64,000 nucleotides of DNA from Rana temporaria (lineage: Eukaryota; Chordata; Amphibia; Anura; Ranidae), in the NCBI RefSeq assembly GCF_905171775.1, contig NC_053490.1, positions 464,078,004-464,142,003 of the forward strand, written 5' to 3'. Below, piece by piece: positions 34,376 to 46,029 of this stretch. The position numbers were made by a program, and so were the translations under genes. Position 1 is the stretch's first letter, and each line of letters opens with the position of its first letter. The notes below the pieces were generated by a model. The model worked only from the letters and a program-made list of their open reading frames with translations. It was not told the origin of the DNA and made no database searches.

Positions 34376-35278
34376 CACTTCAACCCTTTAGATCGAACCT
34401 ATACATGATTGAGTTTAAGTGGATATATAGGGATGATGACTACACCTGCAGAATCATCCAAGTATCAACATTTTCAGCAGGCAATGGCCTTTCTTGTAGA
34501 AGTGATCCAAGTGGCTATACAGCTGCTTGATCACTTCTACAGGGTGTGGAAGGGGGGCCCTTCCCTCTGTGAGATCAAACCAGAAGGAACGGGGATTTAG
34601 TCACTTCCAGTTTTAGTTTGACTTGTACAATATCTGACCAAACTGATCTTAATTTGATTGAGGGCAGAAGAGAGATCTGGGGTATTATAGACCCCAAATC
34701 TCTCCATAAAGAGAACCTGTCGTGCTTACTACTATCACAAGGAATGTTGTTCATTTCTTGTGATAGCAATAAAGTTGATAAAAAAAATTAAAGGAACAAT
34801 GTAAAAAAGTCTTGCAGGCATATGTAAATGGTGATTGCACCACACAAGTGGAGTATCATCACGAACATCAGAGCGAGAGCAATCATTCTAGACCACCTGT
34901 AAAGATTTTTAAAGCATGGAGATTTTTAGGGTACCAGGCGTAGGCAATTTTAAAGTACTGCATCTTAGGTTTCTATTTACTCATAACACCAACTTTTATA
35001 TTTTACCAACATTTTTTTTTATTATTTTGTATTTGGGTGGACTAAAATTCATTACAGTGTATTTTTCCTAAAAAAAATGGGTTTTAGAAATGGCTGTGCA
35101 AATATGATGGACAGAAAATTGCAGCAAACAACTTTTTGTTCTCCAGCGTCTCTGCTTTCAAAAAAATATATAATGTTAGGAGGTTCTCAGTAACTTTCTA
35201 GCAAAAAAAAAAAAAAAAAAGCCAAATTTTACATGTATAACAGAAATGTCAAAATTGGCCTGGGGGTAAAGTGTTTAA
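34376..35278. repeat. Interspersed repeat family R3, copy 2
   Basis: It shares with 3341-4110 the ordered words 'gcgagagcaat.attctagacc', 'tttaaa.catggagattttta', 'atataatgtt..gg..gttct.agtaa.tttctagcaaaaa' and a terminal 'taaagtg'. Non-coding. Confidence 0.65.
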
Positions 35279-35999
35279 TGAAAAGCATATAGTAAAATAT
35301 TTCCTTCTTTCAGATAAAATTGGCATTAAAAATGCCTATAACATAGTTATGCACGTGAGTTTTTCCATTAGGCTTTCCCCATATCATACTGTAATGTTTT
35401 ACATTAATTAAAAAGCCAACGGCACTAATGCTTTTAAAAGGATGAGGATTGTTCGTCCCTGCTGAATGAGATGATTGCCAGCATTGTGTTCTACTTGCGA
35501 TGGACAGGATAAAATACTACAAAGACTCCATTAGCAGAGTTAAAAGGACAACTCGATACAATACAAAGAAGCTGTGAAGATGTATCAGTTCATGAATCCA
35601 CATATTTGTTTTTCTCATGCTTTTAGTCTGTTTTGTATTTATAATACACTTTCTAGTCACAGGTATTGATTGCATTCTTCTTTACTATAAGGTACTTAAG
35701 TTTTCCATTACACATTGCATTGTTTTTTACTGTAAATGCTGTAAATTCCCATATAATGAATTCTAGAGATATACTAATGTAGCTGTTTGATTGCAAGTAT
35801 TGAACTGTCTAATTTGTTTTTACCTGTATTTTAATGCTTCCATCGGATGTCCTTGAAGAAGGCAAGTACATTTGGGTTCCTAGTTTCTTCTTTTTTTTCT
35901 GCATGGGTTCTGTGCACCATACTTATACTGTATATGCCAAGTTGTTTGTGATAGTAACACAATATTATAACATAATCACGCTTTTGTTAAAACTATGTG
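35279..35999. other. Unassigned intron sequence
   Basis: AT-rich, no element ends and no protein-like frame. Confidence 0.5.
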
Positions 36000-36340
36000 C
36001 CTATTTTCATGGAAATAATAGGGTGGCAGCACTAGGGTCCTTAGTTGCAATCCCAATCAGAAAACGACCTGCATAAAGATTGCATGTTCTCCCTGTGCAT
36101 GTTGCCGTTTTCTCCAATTACCTAGTTAGTCAGGTTAAAAAAAGACACAAGTTCATCTAGGTACAATTCTCCAGGTTATACACACATTCAAAAAAATATG
36201 CTAGTAGGCATTAATTGGCTTCAGTCTAAATTGGCCCTAGCATGTGAATGTATATGGCACCTTGGAGGAAGGGGCTGATGTGAATGTACAATATGTAAAG
36301 TGCTGCATAAATTGTTGGAGCTACAGCTACAGTATTATAG
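36000..36340 (+). repeat. Degraded SINE/L2-type repeat
   Basis: The words 'gcatgttctccctgtgcatg', 'aattggcttcagtctaaatt', 'ggccctag.atgtgaatg' and 'gtaaagtgctgc.taaattgttgg' follow in the order I remember for a common vertebrate tRNA-SINE/L2-related repeat. The 5' region is decayed. Confidence 0.55.
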
Positions 36341-36492
36341 ATACCTGTAATACATTAAAACACATACTTTAGCTGTGCAGAGATCTCAAATACATTGAAA
36401 ATTGTCTCAGAGGGAAGACATAACACCTGAATGTCATTTTGGCACAGTCAGTGTATGATTGGGTCTGAGTTCTTTCTGAATACTCTCTACAG

Positions 36493-36890
36493 CAGTGGTT
36501 CTCAACCTGGGGGTCGGGACCCCCTCGGGGGGTCAAATGATGATTTGCCAGGGGTCACCAAATTCGGGGCTGTTCCTGAAGCCGGCACCGCTCTACCAGC
36601 CTTTTGCGGCCCCCCAGCTGGTATGTTCCTGTGGCCTCCCACCAAGGAGTTAGTGAAGGAAGAGATACAAGGGAAAGAAAGGAGAACAAAGAGAAAGAGT
36701 GAAACATCCTAAAACGTACCATAAGGGGTTTTAACACTATGAGTGGAAGGGACTCTGGGAGCGCTATATGTCTGTGGGTTAGGGGCGCAAATTACTTGTC
36801 TTGCCACGCAAATAATTTTACCATTAGGGGTCCCCACAACTTGGGAAATTTTATCAAGGGGTCACGGTGCTAGAAGGTTGAGAACCACTG
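36493..36890. mobile_element. hAT MITE (CAGTGGTTCTCAACC ends)
   Basis: It starts CAGTGGTTCTCAACCTGGGG and ends GGTTGAGAACCACTG. CTCTACAG is duplicated exactly at 36485-36492 and 36891-36898. A second copy interrupts the Tc1 at 39334 and an end-less piece lies at 19199. Confidence 0.92.
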
Positions 36891-36918
36891 CTCTACAGTA
36901 AGATTACCCTTGTTTCAA

Positions 36919-37481
36919 AAAGAGTGTTGTTTGGAATATGGGACTTTAAAAGTGCATTATCATATAAGAAATCACTCAAAAATGTATATAAAAAAATATA
37001 CAATTTTGTTTACTAGAGCAATATCATAAAACTGATGGATACAGTACGGTCATAGCCGTAGGTGTACGCAAAACAACCTACTATTGACAATGAATAACTT
37101 TCATCACATACTTTCATCACGTTCATATTTTTCTACATGTTTTGCCATGATGGCTTTCTTTTCTGTACACATTTCAAGCTGATCGATTGTAGATCTTGCA
37201 TACCTAATAAACAAATCCTTTACCTTCTTCCTGAAGAAGCCATCATGGCGAAACATGTAGAAAAAATATAACCGTGATGAAAATATGTATGCGATTACAG
37301 TTATTCATTGTCAATAGTAGGTTGTTTGTGTATACCTACGGCTATGACCGTACTGTGTACATCAGTTTTATGATATTGCTTATTTAATAAATATTTTTGT
37401 ATACTTTTTTATATACATTTTGAGTGATTTTTTATATGATAATGCACCTCTAAAGTCCCATATCCCAAACAACATTCTTTG
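36919..37481. mobile_element. Foldback, PLE-arm remnant with a hammerhead-like core
   Basis: Arm 36919-37167 is the inverse of 37232-37480 (shared 'gggactttaaaagtgcattatcatat', 'tcaaaactgatg', 'gtcatagccgtaggtgtac'). The centre (37168-37231) is only ~65 bp. No protein is left. The hammerhead-like core beside the centre suggests a PLE pair of inverted arms that lost the gene. Confidence 0.7.
37226..37262 (+). ncRNA. Hammerhead-like core in the foldback
   Basis: CTGAAGA (37231-37237) is followed by one A, a clean stem GCCA-TCA-TGGC (37239-37249), GAAA (37250-37253), C, AT, GTAG. The second stem is better than in the PLE copies, but an extra A follows the core and the outer stem is only partly paired (cttcttc against gaaaaaa). 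The inverse arm has a decayed partner (aaaac instead of gaaac) near 37140-37167. Confidence 0.4.
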
Positions 37482-37959
37482 CTATGTCTAAGGGATGTTG
37501 GTGCCATAACTTGTAAATACATTTTATGCTGATCTCTGCTTACCTTCCTGACCTAGTTTCAAAAAGTGTATAATAGTACATAACAGGGATGCCACATGAT
37601 AGGTGTTTTGCACTCTGGCCAGCCTACATTACAATCTCTGTGTAATCTCTAGTCTGTGTATAGAAATTCCTGAAATAATCGTCTTTTATGGTAAGGAAAG
37701 AGTGTTGGTCCATCGAACCTCGCTTATGGAAGGCTTTTTAAATTGGAACGGTGGTGTTGGGTTTCATGCTACAGTTCTGGAATGTGTTTTTTTCATCCTA
37801 ATCTAATGAATCACAATATCATTATGTTACAGTTCATATCTGCACTTTTCAATGCTAGTAAATGGTTCCTAATGCAGTAATAAACCCATATAGAAAATTT
37901 TTATATATCGCAGCTTATAATGTGGTGGATGCCCCTAACCTCTTGCCTACAGGGTACTT

Positions 37960-38968
37960 ACACTCCCTTCCTGACCAAGCCATTTTTCAGCTTTCAGCGC
38001 TGTCGCACTTTGAATGACAATTGTGTGGTCGTGCTACACTGCACGGAAACAGATTTTTTATCATTTTCTTCACAGAAATAGAGCTTTCTTTTGGTGGTAT
38101 TTAATCACTGCTTGTTTTTTTATTTTTTACAAAAAAAAGACCAACATTTTTGAAAACAAACGTTTTTTTTTTTACTTAGTTTCTGATGTGCGCTGATGAG
38201 GCGGCACTGATGGGCACTGATAGGCTGAACTGTTGGGCACTGATGAGGCAGCACTCATGTGGAGGCACTAATATTCCACACTTATGGGCACTGATATGTG
38301 GCACTTATGGGCACTGATATGTGGCACTTATGGGCACTGATATGTGGCACTTATGGGCACTGATATGTGGCACTGATGGGCACTGATATGTGGCACTGAT
38401 GGGCACTGGTGGGCACTGATAGGCAGCACTGGTGGGCACTGATAGGCAGCACTGGTGGGCACTGATAGGCAGTACTCATGGGCATTGGTGGGTTGCACTG
38501 ATGGGCATTGATCTACAGCAGTGATGGACATTGATGGACAGTACTGATGGGCGGCACTGATAGCCAGCACTGACTGGCATTGCTAATGGGCACCGATTTG
38601 TGACACTTGTGGGCAGTGGTGGGCACTGATTGCTGGCACTGGTGGGCAATGGTGGGCACTGATTAGTGACACTATATTGCTATATTGTAATCAGGGCACT
38701 GATGATCAGTGCCCTGATAACATGTGTAGATGTCCCCCTACGTGGAGATACCGCTGATCGGCTCTCCTCGCCACACACTCTCAGTGTGAGGCGAGGAGCA
38801 TCAATTACCGGCATCTCTGTGTTTACATGTGACTGGCTGTGATTGGACAAAGCCGATCACATGGTCAAAGAGATCAGGCTGATCTTTACAGAGATCAGGG
38901 TCAAGCCGTGTCCTAGCAATACGCCGTGGCCGCATCATTTGACATTGAGCAGGCGGCAACTAGTTAAA
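37960..38968 (+). repeat. Repeat family R2, copy 2 with a minisatellite
   Basis: It begins with 'ttcctgacca..ccatttttcagctttcagcgctgtcgc' and ends with 'catttgacattgagcaggcggc'. The middle is expanded into a tandem array listed separately. Confidence 0.7.
38196..38660. repeat. Degenerate ~23-24-bp minisatellite
   Basis: Units of the type 'gggcactgatatgtggcact' repeat about twenty times with drift. The 80-codon minus frame at 38328-38570 is only this array read through. Confidence 0.88.
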
Positions 38969-39686
38969 GAGGTTGTGATCCTTAAAAAAAAAAAAAGAGA
39001 TACTGTTCCACTTTAAAGCATGTTGTGCTTGTGCGGTGTCATTTGTCCCCTTCTATGCTGTAAAATACCTGGTTGATCCTGTCTATTCCTTTGTCCCCCT
39101 AGGTGTGCTGACCACGGTAATCATGGCTGCTGTTCCATGATACCGTGGTCAGTTTATGTGCCTCCATCATCCCCCTGTGTTTAGAGTCTCTCCTTCTCCC
39201 CCTCCCTCCCTGCCGGTCTTTTCCTAGAGTGTGAACTGAGCTCCAAATCTGCCCCTCCCCTCCTGCCGCTATGCTGTGTGGCAGTAAAGTTAGTGATCAC
39301 AATTACTGCCAGGCCCTCTGTTATAACAAGTTACAGTCGTATGCAAAAGTTTAGAAACCCCTGACAATTTCCAAGATTATCATTTATAAATATTTGGGTG
39401 TTTGGATCAGCAATTTCATTTTGATGTATCAAATAACTGAAGGTCACAGTAATATTTCAGTAGTGAAATGAGGTTTATTGGATTAACAGAAAATGTGCAA
39501 TATGCATCAAAACGAAATTAGACAGGTGCATACATTTGGACACCCTTGTCATTTTATTGATTTGAATACCTGTAACTACTTGGCACTGATTAATTGGAAC
39601 ACACAATTGTTTTGGCAAGCTCATTAAGCCTTGAACTTCATAGACAGGTGCATCCAATCATGAGAAAAGGTATTTAAGGTGGCCAA

Positions 39687-40725
39687 TTGCAAGCTGTTGT
39701 TCTCTTTAACTCTCCTCTGAAGAGTGGCAACACGGGGGCCTCAAAACAACTCTTAAATGACCTGAAAACAAAGATCATTCTACATTATGGTTTAGGGGAA
39801 GGCTACAAAAAAAAGTTAACGCAGAGATATAAGCTGTCAGTGTCCACTGTGAGGAACATAGTGAGGAAATAGAAGACCACAGGCACAGTTCTTGTTAAGG
39901 CCAGAAGTGGCAGGCCACATAAAATATTGGAGAGGCAAAGGCGAAGGATGGTAAGAACGGTCAAAAACAGTCCACAGACCACCTCCAAAGACCTACAACA
40001 TCCACTTGCCGCAGATGGTGTCACTGTGCATCCTTCAACAATTTCACACACTTTGCACAGGGAGAAGCTCTATGGGAGAGTGATGCGAAAGAAGCCTTTT
40101 CTGCACACACGCCACAGACGAAGTCGCTTGAGGTATGCAAACACACATTTGGACAAGCCAGCTTAATTTTGGAATAAGGTGCTGTGGACTGATGAAACAA
40201 AGATTGAGTTATTTGGTCATAACAAGGGGCGTTATGCATGGTGGCAAAAGAACACAGCATTCCAAGAAAAACACTTTTTCCCCACAGTAAAATTTGGTGG
40301 AGGCTCCATCATGCTGTGGTGCTGTGTGGACAGTGCCGGTACTGGGAATCTGGTTAAAGTTGAGGGTCGCATGGATTTCACTCAATATCAGCAGATTCTT
40401 GAGAATAATGTTAAGGAATCGGTCACAAAGTTGAACTTACGCCGGGGGTAGATATTTCAACCAGACAACGACCCAAAACACGGCTCAAAATCTACTCTGG
40501 CATTTATGCAGAGGAACAAGTTCAATGTTCTGGAATGGCCATCCCAGTCCCCAGACCTGAATATCATTGAACATCTGTGGGGTGATTTGAAGCAGGCTGT
40601 CCATGCTCGGCAACCATAAAACCTAACTGAACTGGAGATGTTTTGTAAGGAGGAATGGTCCAAAATACATTCATCCAGAATCCAGACACTCATTACAGGC
40701 TATAGGAAGCGTCTAGCCTCTAGAG
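39687..40725 (+). pseudogene. Tc1 transposase with four in-frame stops
   Basis: One continuous frame runs from QAVVLFNSPLKSGN through a helix-turn-helix part (QRYKLSVSTVRNIVRK) and ARSGRPHKI to the catalytic core. Core motifs are WTDETKIELFG (first Asp), PDNDPKH (second Asp) and SPDLNIIEHLWGD (Glu), the DD34E arrangement of Tc1. It is stopped at 39870 (TAG), 40164 (TAA), 40449 (TAG) and 40617 (TAA), but I see no frameshift. The hAT MITE inserted at 40726 cuts off the last codons, which resume after 41138 (AVISALQN). Confidence 0.88.
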
Positions 40726-41138
40726 CAGTGGTTCTCAACCTGGGGGTCGGGACCCCCTTGGGGGTCGAATGATGATTTGCCAGGGGTCACCAAATCCTGG
40801 CCTGTTTCTGAAGCCCACACCGCTCTCCCAGCCTTTTCTCGGCCACCCAGTTGGGCTGTTCCTAGAGCCCGAGGCCACCCACTCAGCCTCTTTGCAGGGA
40901 ATTCAGTTCAGGGCATGGCTGGGGGGCTGTAGACTAGAGATCCACTGACTGGTGAGGACTGTGAGGTGGGAGGAGCTGGAGGAGACCCTATCTCCTGATT
41001 TTAGCATAGGTGTCACTGCTGCTAGACACCACTGTAGTAAGGGTTCCACGCTACGAAAATAATTTTACTGTTAGGGGTCCCCACAATTTGTGAAAGGTTA
41101 TCAAGGGGTCACGACACTAGAAAGGTTGAGAACCACTG
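40726..41138. mobile_element. hAT MITE inside the Tc1 transposase
   Basis: Same family as 36493-36890: starts CAGTGGTTCTCAACCTGGGG and ends GGTTGAGAACCACTG. The flanks CTCTAGAG and CTCTATAA match at 6 of 8 positions, so the duplication has drifted. Confidence 0.88.
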
Positions 41139-41627
41139 CTCTATAAGCTGTTATTTCTGCTCTACAAAATATTGATGTGATTTTCCTGTTGGGGTGCCCA
41201 AATTTGTGCACCTATCTAATTTTGTTTTGATGCATATTGCGCATTTTCTGTTAATCCAATAAACCTCATTTCACTACTGAAATATTACTGTGTCCTTCAG
41301 TTATTTGATAGATCAAAATGAAATTGCTGATCCAAACATCCAAATATTTATAAATTATAATCATGGAAATTGTCAGGGGTTCCTAAACTTTTGCATACGA
41401 CTGTATAGTACACAGTATATCTGTGTTTTTTTTATTCTGCAGCTAAATACCATTGTCTGTGTGGTCACATGACTGTCCAGCTGACATCAGAGGAGAGCGG
41501 CGGGCGGTCTTGTGAGCGCATATCAGCTATGTGAAAAAAGGTATTTAGCTGCAGAATTAAAAAAAAACACTGTGTAGTATAGCTTGTTATAACAGAGGGG
41601 CTGGCAGTAATTGTGATCACTGAATTT

Positions 41628-42065
41628 ACCACCACTTTACGGTCCTGTGTAATCTAATATGATTGACCACCTTTTATCCCCCCCCCCCCCCATATTTTTT
41701 TCCTCTCCCTTCCCTTTCTTTTCTGTCCCTTGGTCTTCTCCCCACTCCTTGCCTGGAACCCTAGACCTTTCTGGCCGTACTCCCTTGGTGGAGCTTGTTT
41801 GCCGGATTGTTATTCCCCCTCCACATGTGATCATTTGGTATAAATTTCCTCTTCATGGTGACCTTATTCCCCCATAGCACCTGGATTTCGGCTCGTTGCA
41901 TGTTAGAATCTATTTTGGGAATTTTCTCATGTGTTGAGGACAGATCCGTTCACTACTGTCTGTGTACCTTCTTATGCTTTAATCTTGCGAACTTTAGTGT
42001 TTGTGTTTTACAGACGATAAGCTTTGTTGAACTACATTTTTGTAAACCCCCTTTCTTTCTTATTT
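41628..42065. other. Unassigned intron sequence
   Basis: Contains a C run and pyrimidine-rich DNA at 41680-41760. No element ends seen. Confidence 0.45.
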
Positions 42066-42189
42066 GTTGTAACCAGGGGAGGGCTGGCAGCTTTAGGCCT
42101 GGGGGGCAAGTCCAGTCAAGTGGCCCATTGAACCACTGAATCTACTCACCATCCATGCCACCTGATTTTATAACGGATATTGATGTTAT

Positions 42190-42970
42190 GAAGCAAGACA
42201 AATATTACACGACACGACAACGATCTCGGTAGATAGAGACGATGACATGGCTCAGTCTTTACCCAAGTGATCAGCTGTGTCCAATCACAGCCAATCACAT
42301 GTAAATGTGAAGTGTCATCTATCGGCTCATCTCACACTGAAAGAGTGTGAGAGGAAAGCCAATCAGCTGCATCTCTTCACAGGGGAGACCTGTACCGGCA
42401 CCGGTAATCAGGGCACTGATTACAGTGCAGCCCCATCAGTGCCCAGCAATTGATGCCAGTATGTGCCCATCAGTGACACCAATCAGTTCCCATCAATGAC
42501 ACCAATCAGTGCCCATCAGTGAAACTCATCAGTGCTGCCTTTTTATGGCCCATCAGTGCCTGTGCCTTCAGTGCTAATTGTTGCCGCTCATCAGTGCCCA
42601 ACAGTACTGTCCATCAGTGCCCAACAGTACTGCCCATCAGTACCCAACAGTGCCACCTATTAGTGCCCTCCATCAGTGCGGCATATTAGTGCCGCCACAT
42701 CAGTGCCACCTCAAAAATTACTTCTTTACAACATTTTCTGACATAAGCTAAGAAAAACATATTTTTTTTAAAAAAATGTTTTGTTTTACATTTTTTTCAG
42801 CAAAAAATAAAAAACCCAGCAGAGATTAAATACCATCAAAAGAAAGCTATTTGTGTGAAAGAAAAAAAAACAATACAAATGTTATATGGCTGCCGTGTAG
42901 TATTATCACGTAATTGTCATTAAGGATCGTCAAATTTTCTTTTTTCATTCAACCCGCTGGTTGAACGAAA
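42190..42970 (-). repeat. Repeat family R2, copy 3 (reverse), with a tandem part
   Basis: Read on the minus strand it has the R2 order. 42425-42720 is an array of 'catcagtgcccatcagtg' units, the reverse of the 38196 array. The family words 'taccatcaaaagaaagct' occur at 42830. Confidence 0.6.
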
Positions 42971-43029
42971 AAAATAAAAATCATGCATGGCCAGCCTATG
43001 TCATATGGTAAATTTGTATCTAATCCTTA

Positions 43030-44210
43030 CACATGGATATGAGCTTAGAAAGAATGGAGAGGAGCTCGGGAGGAATGAATAGGAGCTCAGGAGGAACTGA
43101 AGACGGATGAGGAGGAGCTAAGGAAAAACTAGGGAAGAATGAAGAAAAACTCAGGCGGAACTGGAGAAGAATGAGGAGGAGCTCATGAAGAATAAGGAGG
43201 TGCTTAGTAAGAACTGGGAAAGAATGAAGAGGAGCTCAGGAAGAACTGGAGAAGAATGAAGAGGAGCTCAGGAGGAAGTGTAGAAGAATGAGAAGGAGCT
43301 CAGGAAAAACTAGGGAAGAATGAAGAGAAGCTCAGGTGGAACTGGCAAAGAATGAAGAGGAGCTCACGAATAATAAGGAGGTGCTCAGAAAGAACTGGGA
43401 AAGAATGAAGAGGAGCTCAGGAAGAACTGGAGAAGAATGAGGGAGAGCTAAAAAAAATGGGGAAGAATGAAGAGGAGCTCAGGAGGAACTGGAGAAGAAT
43501 AAGGAGGAGCTCACGAAGAATAAGGAGGTGCTCAGAAAGAACTGGGAAAGAATGAAGAGGAGCTCAGGAAGAACTGGAGAAGAATGAGGGAGAGCTCAAA
43601 AAAATGGGGAAGAATGAAGAGGAGCTCAGGAGGAACTGGAGAAGAATAAGGAGGAGCTCATGAAGAATAAGGAGGTGCTCAGTAAGAACTGGGAAAGAAT
43701 GAAGAGGAGCTCAGGAAGAACTGGAGAAGAATGAAGAGGAGCTCAGGAGGAACTGTAGAAGAATGAGGAGGAGCTCAGGAAAAACTAGGGAAGAATGAAG
43801 AGAAGCTCAGGTGGAACTGGCAAAGAATGAGGAGGAGCTCACAAAGAATAAGGAGGTGCTCAGAAAGAACTGTGAAAGAATGGAGAGGAGCTCAGGAAGA
43901 ATTGGAGAAGAATGAGGGGGAGCTCAGAAAAAACTGGGGAAGAATGAAGAGAAGCTCAGGTGGAACTGGTAAAGAATGAGGAGGAGCTCAGAAAGAATGA
44001 GGAGGAGCATTGGAAGAACTGAGGAAGAATGGAGACGATCTCGGGAGGAACTGGGGAAAATGGGGAGGAGTTCAGGAAGCATGATGGGGAATACAGGTGG
44101 AGCTCAGGGAGAAGCCCTGGAAGGAGTAGAAGGAGCCCAGGAAGACTGACAGATGAATGAGAAGTCCAGGAAGGAGATGGAGGAGCTTGGGAAAAATGAG
44201 GACAGGCTGT
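43030..44210. repeat. Purine-rich minisatellite with ~147-bp higher-order period
   Basis: Basic units of about 33-36 bp ('gaagaatgaagaggagctcaggagg') are organised into larger blocks. The marker 'ggaggtgctcag' falls at about 43200, 43381, 43528, 43675 and 43856, giving steps of 181, 147, 147 and 181. The plus strand is strongly A/G-rich over more than 1 kb. Stop words (tga) occur in it, so no protein is implied. Confidence 0.88.
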
Positions 44211-44389
44211 AACCGGGGTGTGGTGTGGTGAGAGAAGGCTAACACAGGAAGGATGGGTAACCTAGGGGAATATATTTAAATGGCAGATTGTATGAGGGAG
44301 TATGTATCAAATGTGTTTTTTTTTTATTGGAGGGTGGGCAGGTGTATAAAAGTTTTGAGTGCTGTATATTTAGGAGAGGGTAGTAGGTT

Positions 44390-44900
44390 GCATGGTGATG
44401 GTTACAACTAGGGAGTAAAGGGTGGTGACAATCAAGGAGGGGTGTATACATAGTATAATGGGGTGTGATGAGTGTATACAGGGTAGGACAGGGTTTGATG
44501 TCATAGCTGTAAGAAGGTGTGATTGGTGTAAGCAGAAACAGTAAAGTGTGATGGGTGGTGAGAGGTGCAAGAGGGCTTATGTGACTGGTGTATGCAGAGT
44601 ATAGTAGGGAGGGATTTGTGGTGAGAGGTGTTGGCAGGGGTGTTGGGGTGTGATTAGTGTATGCAGGGTATAATAGGGTGTAATTGTGAGTGTTGGGTGG
44701 TGTCAGGACTCTGCAGTGAGTGGGTGGCTGTGCATTGGTCTGTAGGGTAGCAGGTGTAATGGGTGTGTGCAGGGTATGATGAGTGTACACAGGATATAAT
44801 GGGATATAATGGAGTGTATCAGGGTATCAGGTGTGAAGGGTATCAGGTGTGACTGTACACAATAGAGGGGTGTGATGGGTGGTTACTGATGCAGGCTGGG
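44390..44900. repeat. Degenerate GT-rich tandem array
   Basis: Loose ~30-bp units of the type 'gggtgtgatgggtgtatgcag' and 'ggtataatg'. On the minus strand this yields a Thr/Pro/Leu-rich 183-codon frame that I treat as an artefact. Confidence 0.8.
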
Positions 44901-45360
44901 CATTGCAGGGTGTTGTGGTGATTGGGTGACACTCACCAGATCCTCCGGGGATTCGACTCTCCCTCTCGGGACAGCAGCAGCAACACAGCACATGTCTCTC
45001 CCATAGGCTTCCCTCTTCCAGGCTCCAGCACCCGTCAGACTGCAGCCTGTCATATTAATCAAGCAGCCTTCTCCCCAAGAGCCCTGTCCCTGTGTTTCAA
45101 TCATCCGGACAGTCCTGCCCACCACTGGTCATATGACTGCCGAGTGTCCGCGGGACTCCGGGAGCAAATCTGGGCTGGTGAGGGAGGTAAAACTTGTCTC
45201 AGACTCAGTACTACAGGGACCGCGGCTGGCTCTTTATTGATCCATCGTATGGTACACAACATGTACAGTTCTGAGCTGGAAGCATAGCGGCCCTTTCACG
45301 GGGAATCAGAGGGGGGAATTGCCACTCTGCATCCTGGCCCAGCCCGCCCCTGGTTGTAAC

Positions 45361-46029
45361 ATTTAACAACATAAAAATGTGATGAATGCATTCGTTTTCC
45401 TTTTATCAGTTTTCTTCCTTTTTTCACCTAGTGATTTGGCCAGTAACACACTTCCTGTCTTAGGGTGTCTCCACCCCACTGGAGGAGCAATAGCAACACC
45501 TTTTCAAAAAAAAAAAGCTGAAATTAGGCCTGTGTGTCTGTCAGAACATTGGAGCCGACCTACTCCCGATCAGCGCTCTCCGCCAATGGTGGAGAGCGCT
45601 AATCCCAGTGTTTTGGCGGGGGGCATCTCCTTGCCCAATAAAGTTTTTGGCAGATCCAAATGAGATTGTACAGTCAGATTGTACTCCAGTTAGATACCCC
45701 AGCAGGTTTTGATGGTCTTGACTAACGGTTAAGCAGTTATAAAAGCAGCTTTTTCCATTTGAGATAAAGGTTCCACATAAATGAATAAAAGCTGAATATT
45801 GTAAGAACCACTATTAGTGTTAAATAGTTTGTCCCATCCCCCTAACTGCTGCTTTGGACATCTTGCTCTGTTAAAGGAAGATGAAAAACAGACTTACTGG
45901 CTGGATCACCAGATAAAAAAAGGAAAAAAGCCTAAAAAAGGAAAATATTGCAGCCACCACATCTAAGAATTGGCAAGCTGCAATTTATTAAATTTTTGGA
46001 GTAAATACAGCATATAATGTATATCTACT
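45361..46029. other. Unassigned intron sequence
   Basis: A hairpin 'cagcgctctccgcc/ggtggagagcgct' near 45570-45602 is the only structure noted. Confidence 0.45.

Larger units (their letters stand above)
39334..41403 (+). mobile_element. Tc1-like transposon with long terminal inverted repeats
   Basis: It starts CAGTCGTATGCAAAAG and ends CTTTTGCATACGACTG, with TA at 39332-39333 and 41404-41405. Inverted ends of roughly 200 bp, including 'tttggatcagcaatttcattttgat', fit the IR/DR group of Tc1 elements. The body holds a decayed transposase, itself cut by a hAT MITE. Confidence 0.92.
39285..41627. mobile_element. Foldback host split by a Tc1 insertion
   Basis: 'gtgatcacaattactgccag' to 'ctgttataacaag' at 39285-39330 is the inverse of 41582-41627. 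A second inverted pair, 'ctgcagctaaata' (about 41438) and 'tatttagctgcag' (about 41540), lies nearer the centre. Removing 39334-41403 and one TA joins the two sides into one palindromic element. Confidence 0.75.
42074..45352. mobile_element. 3.3-kb hAT-type non-autonomous element loaded with minisatellites
   Basis: It begins CAGGGGAGGGCTGG and ends CCAGCCCGCCCCTG. GTTGTAAC is duplicated exactly at 42066-42073 and 45353-45360. There is no transposase. The body consists of an R2-like segment in reverse, a 1.2-kb purine-rich array, a second array and a GC-rich end. The frames in it (183 codons minus at 44239, 121 codons plus at 44922) are low-complexity or unlike known proteins. Confidence 0.85.

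Noticed and set aside
38196..38660. Regularly spaced repeats, possible CRISPR-like array
   Set aside because: Units are contiguous and drift without unique spacers; it is a eukaryotic minisatellite.
44239..44790. 183-codon Thr/Pro-rich minus frame
   Set aside because: It is the GT-rich tandem array read on the C/A-rich strand, with no conserved domain.
44922..45287. 121-codon plus frame near the right end of the hAT-type element
   Set aside because: It lies inside a transposon without transposase, has no recognisable motif and is in GC-rich DNA.
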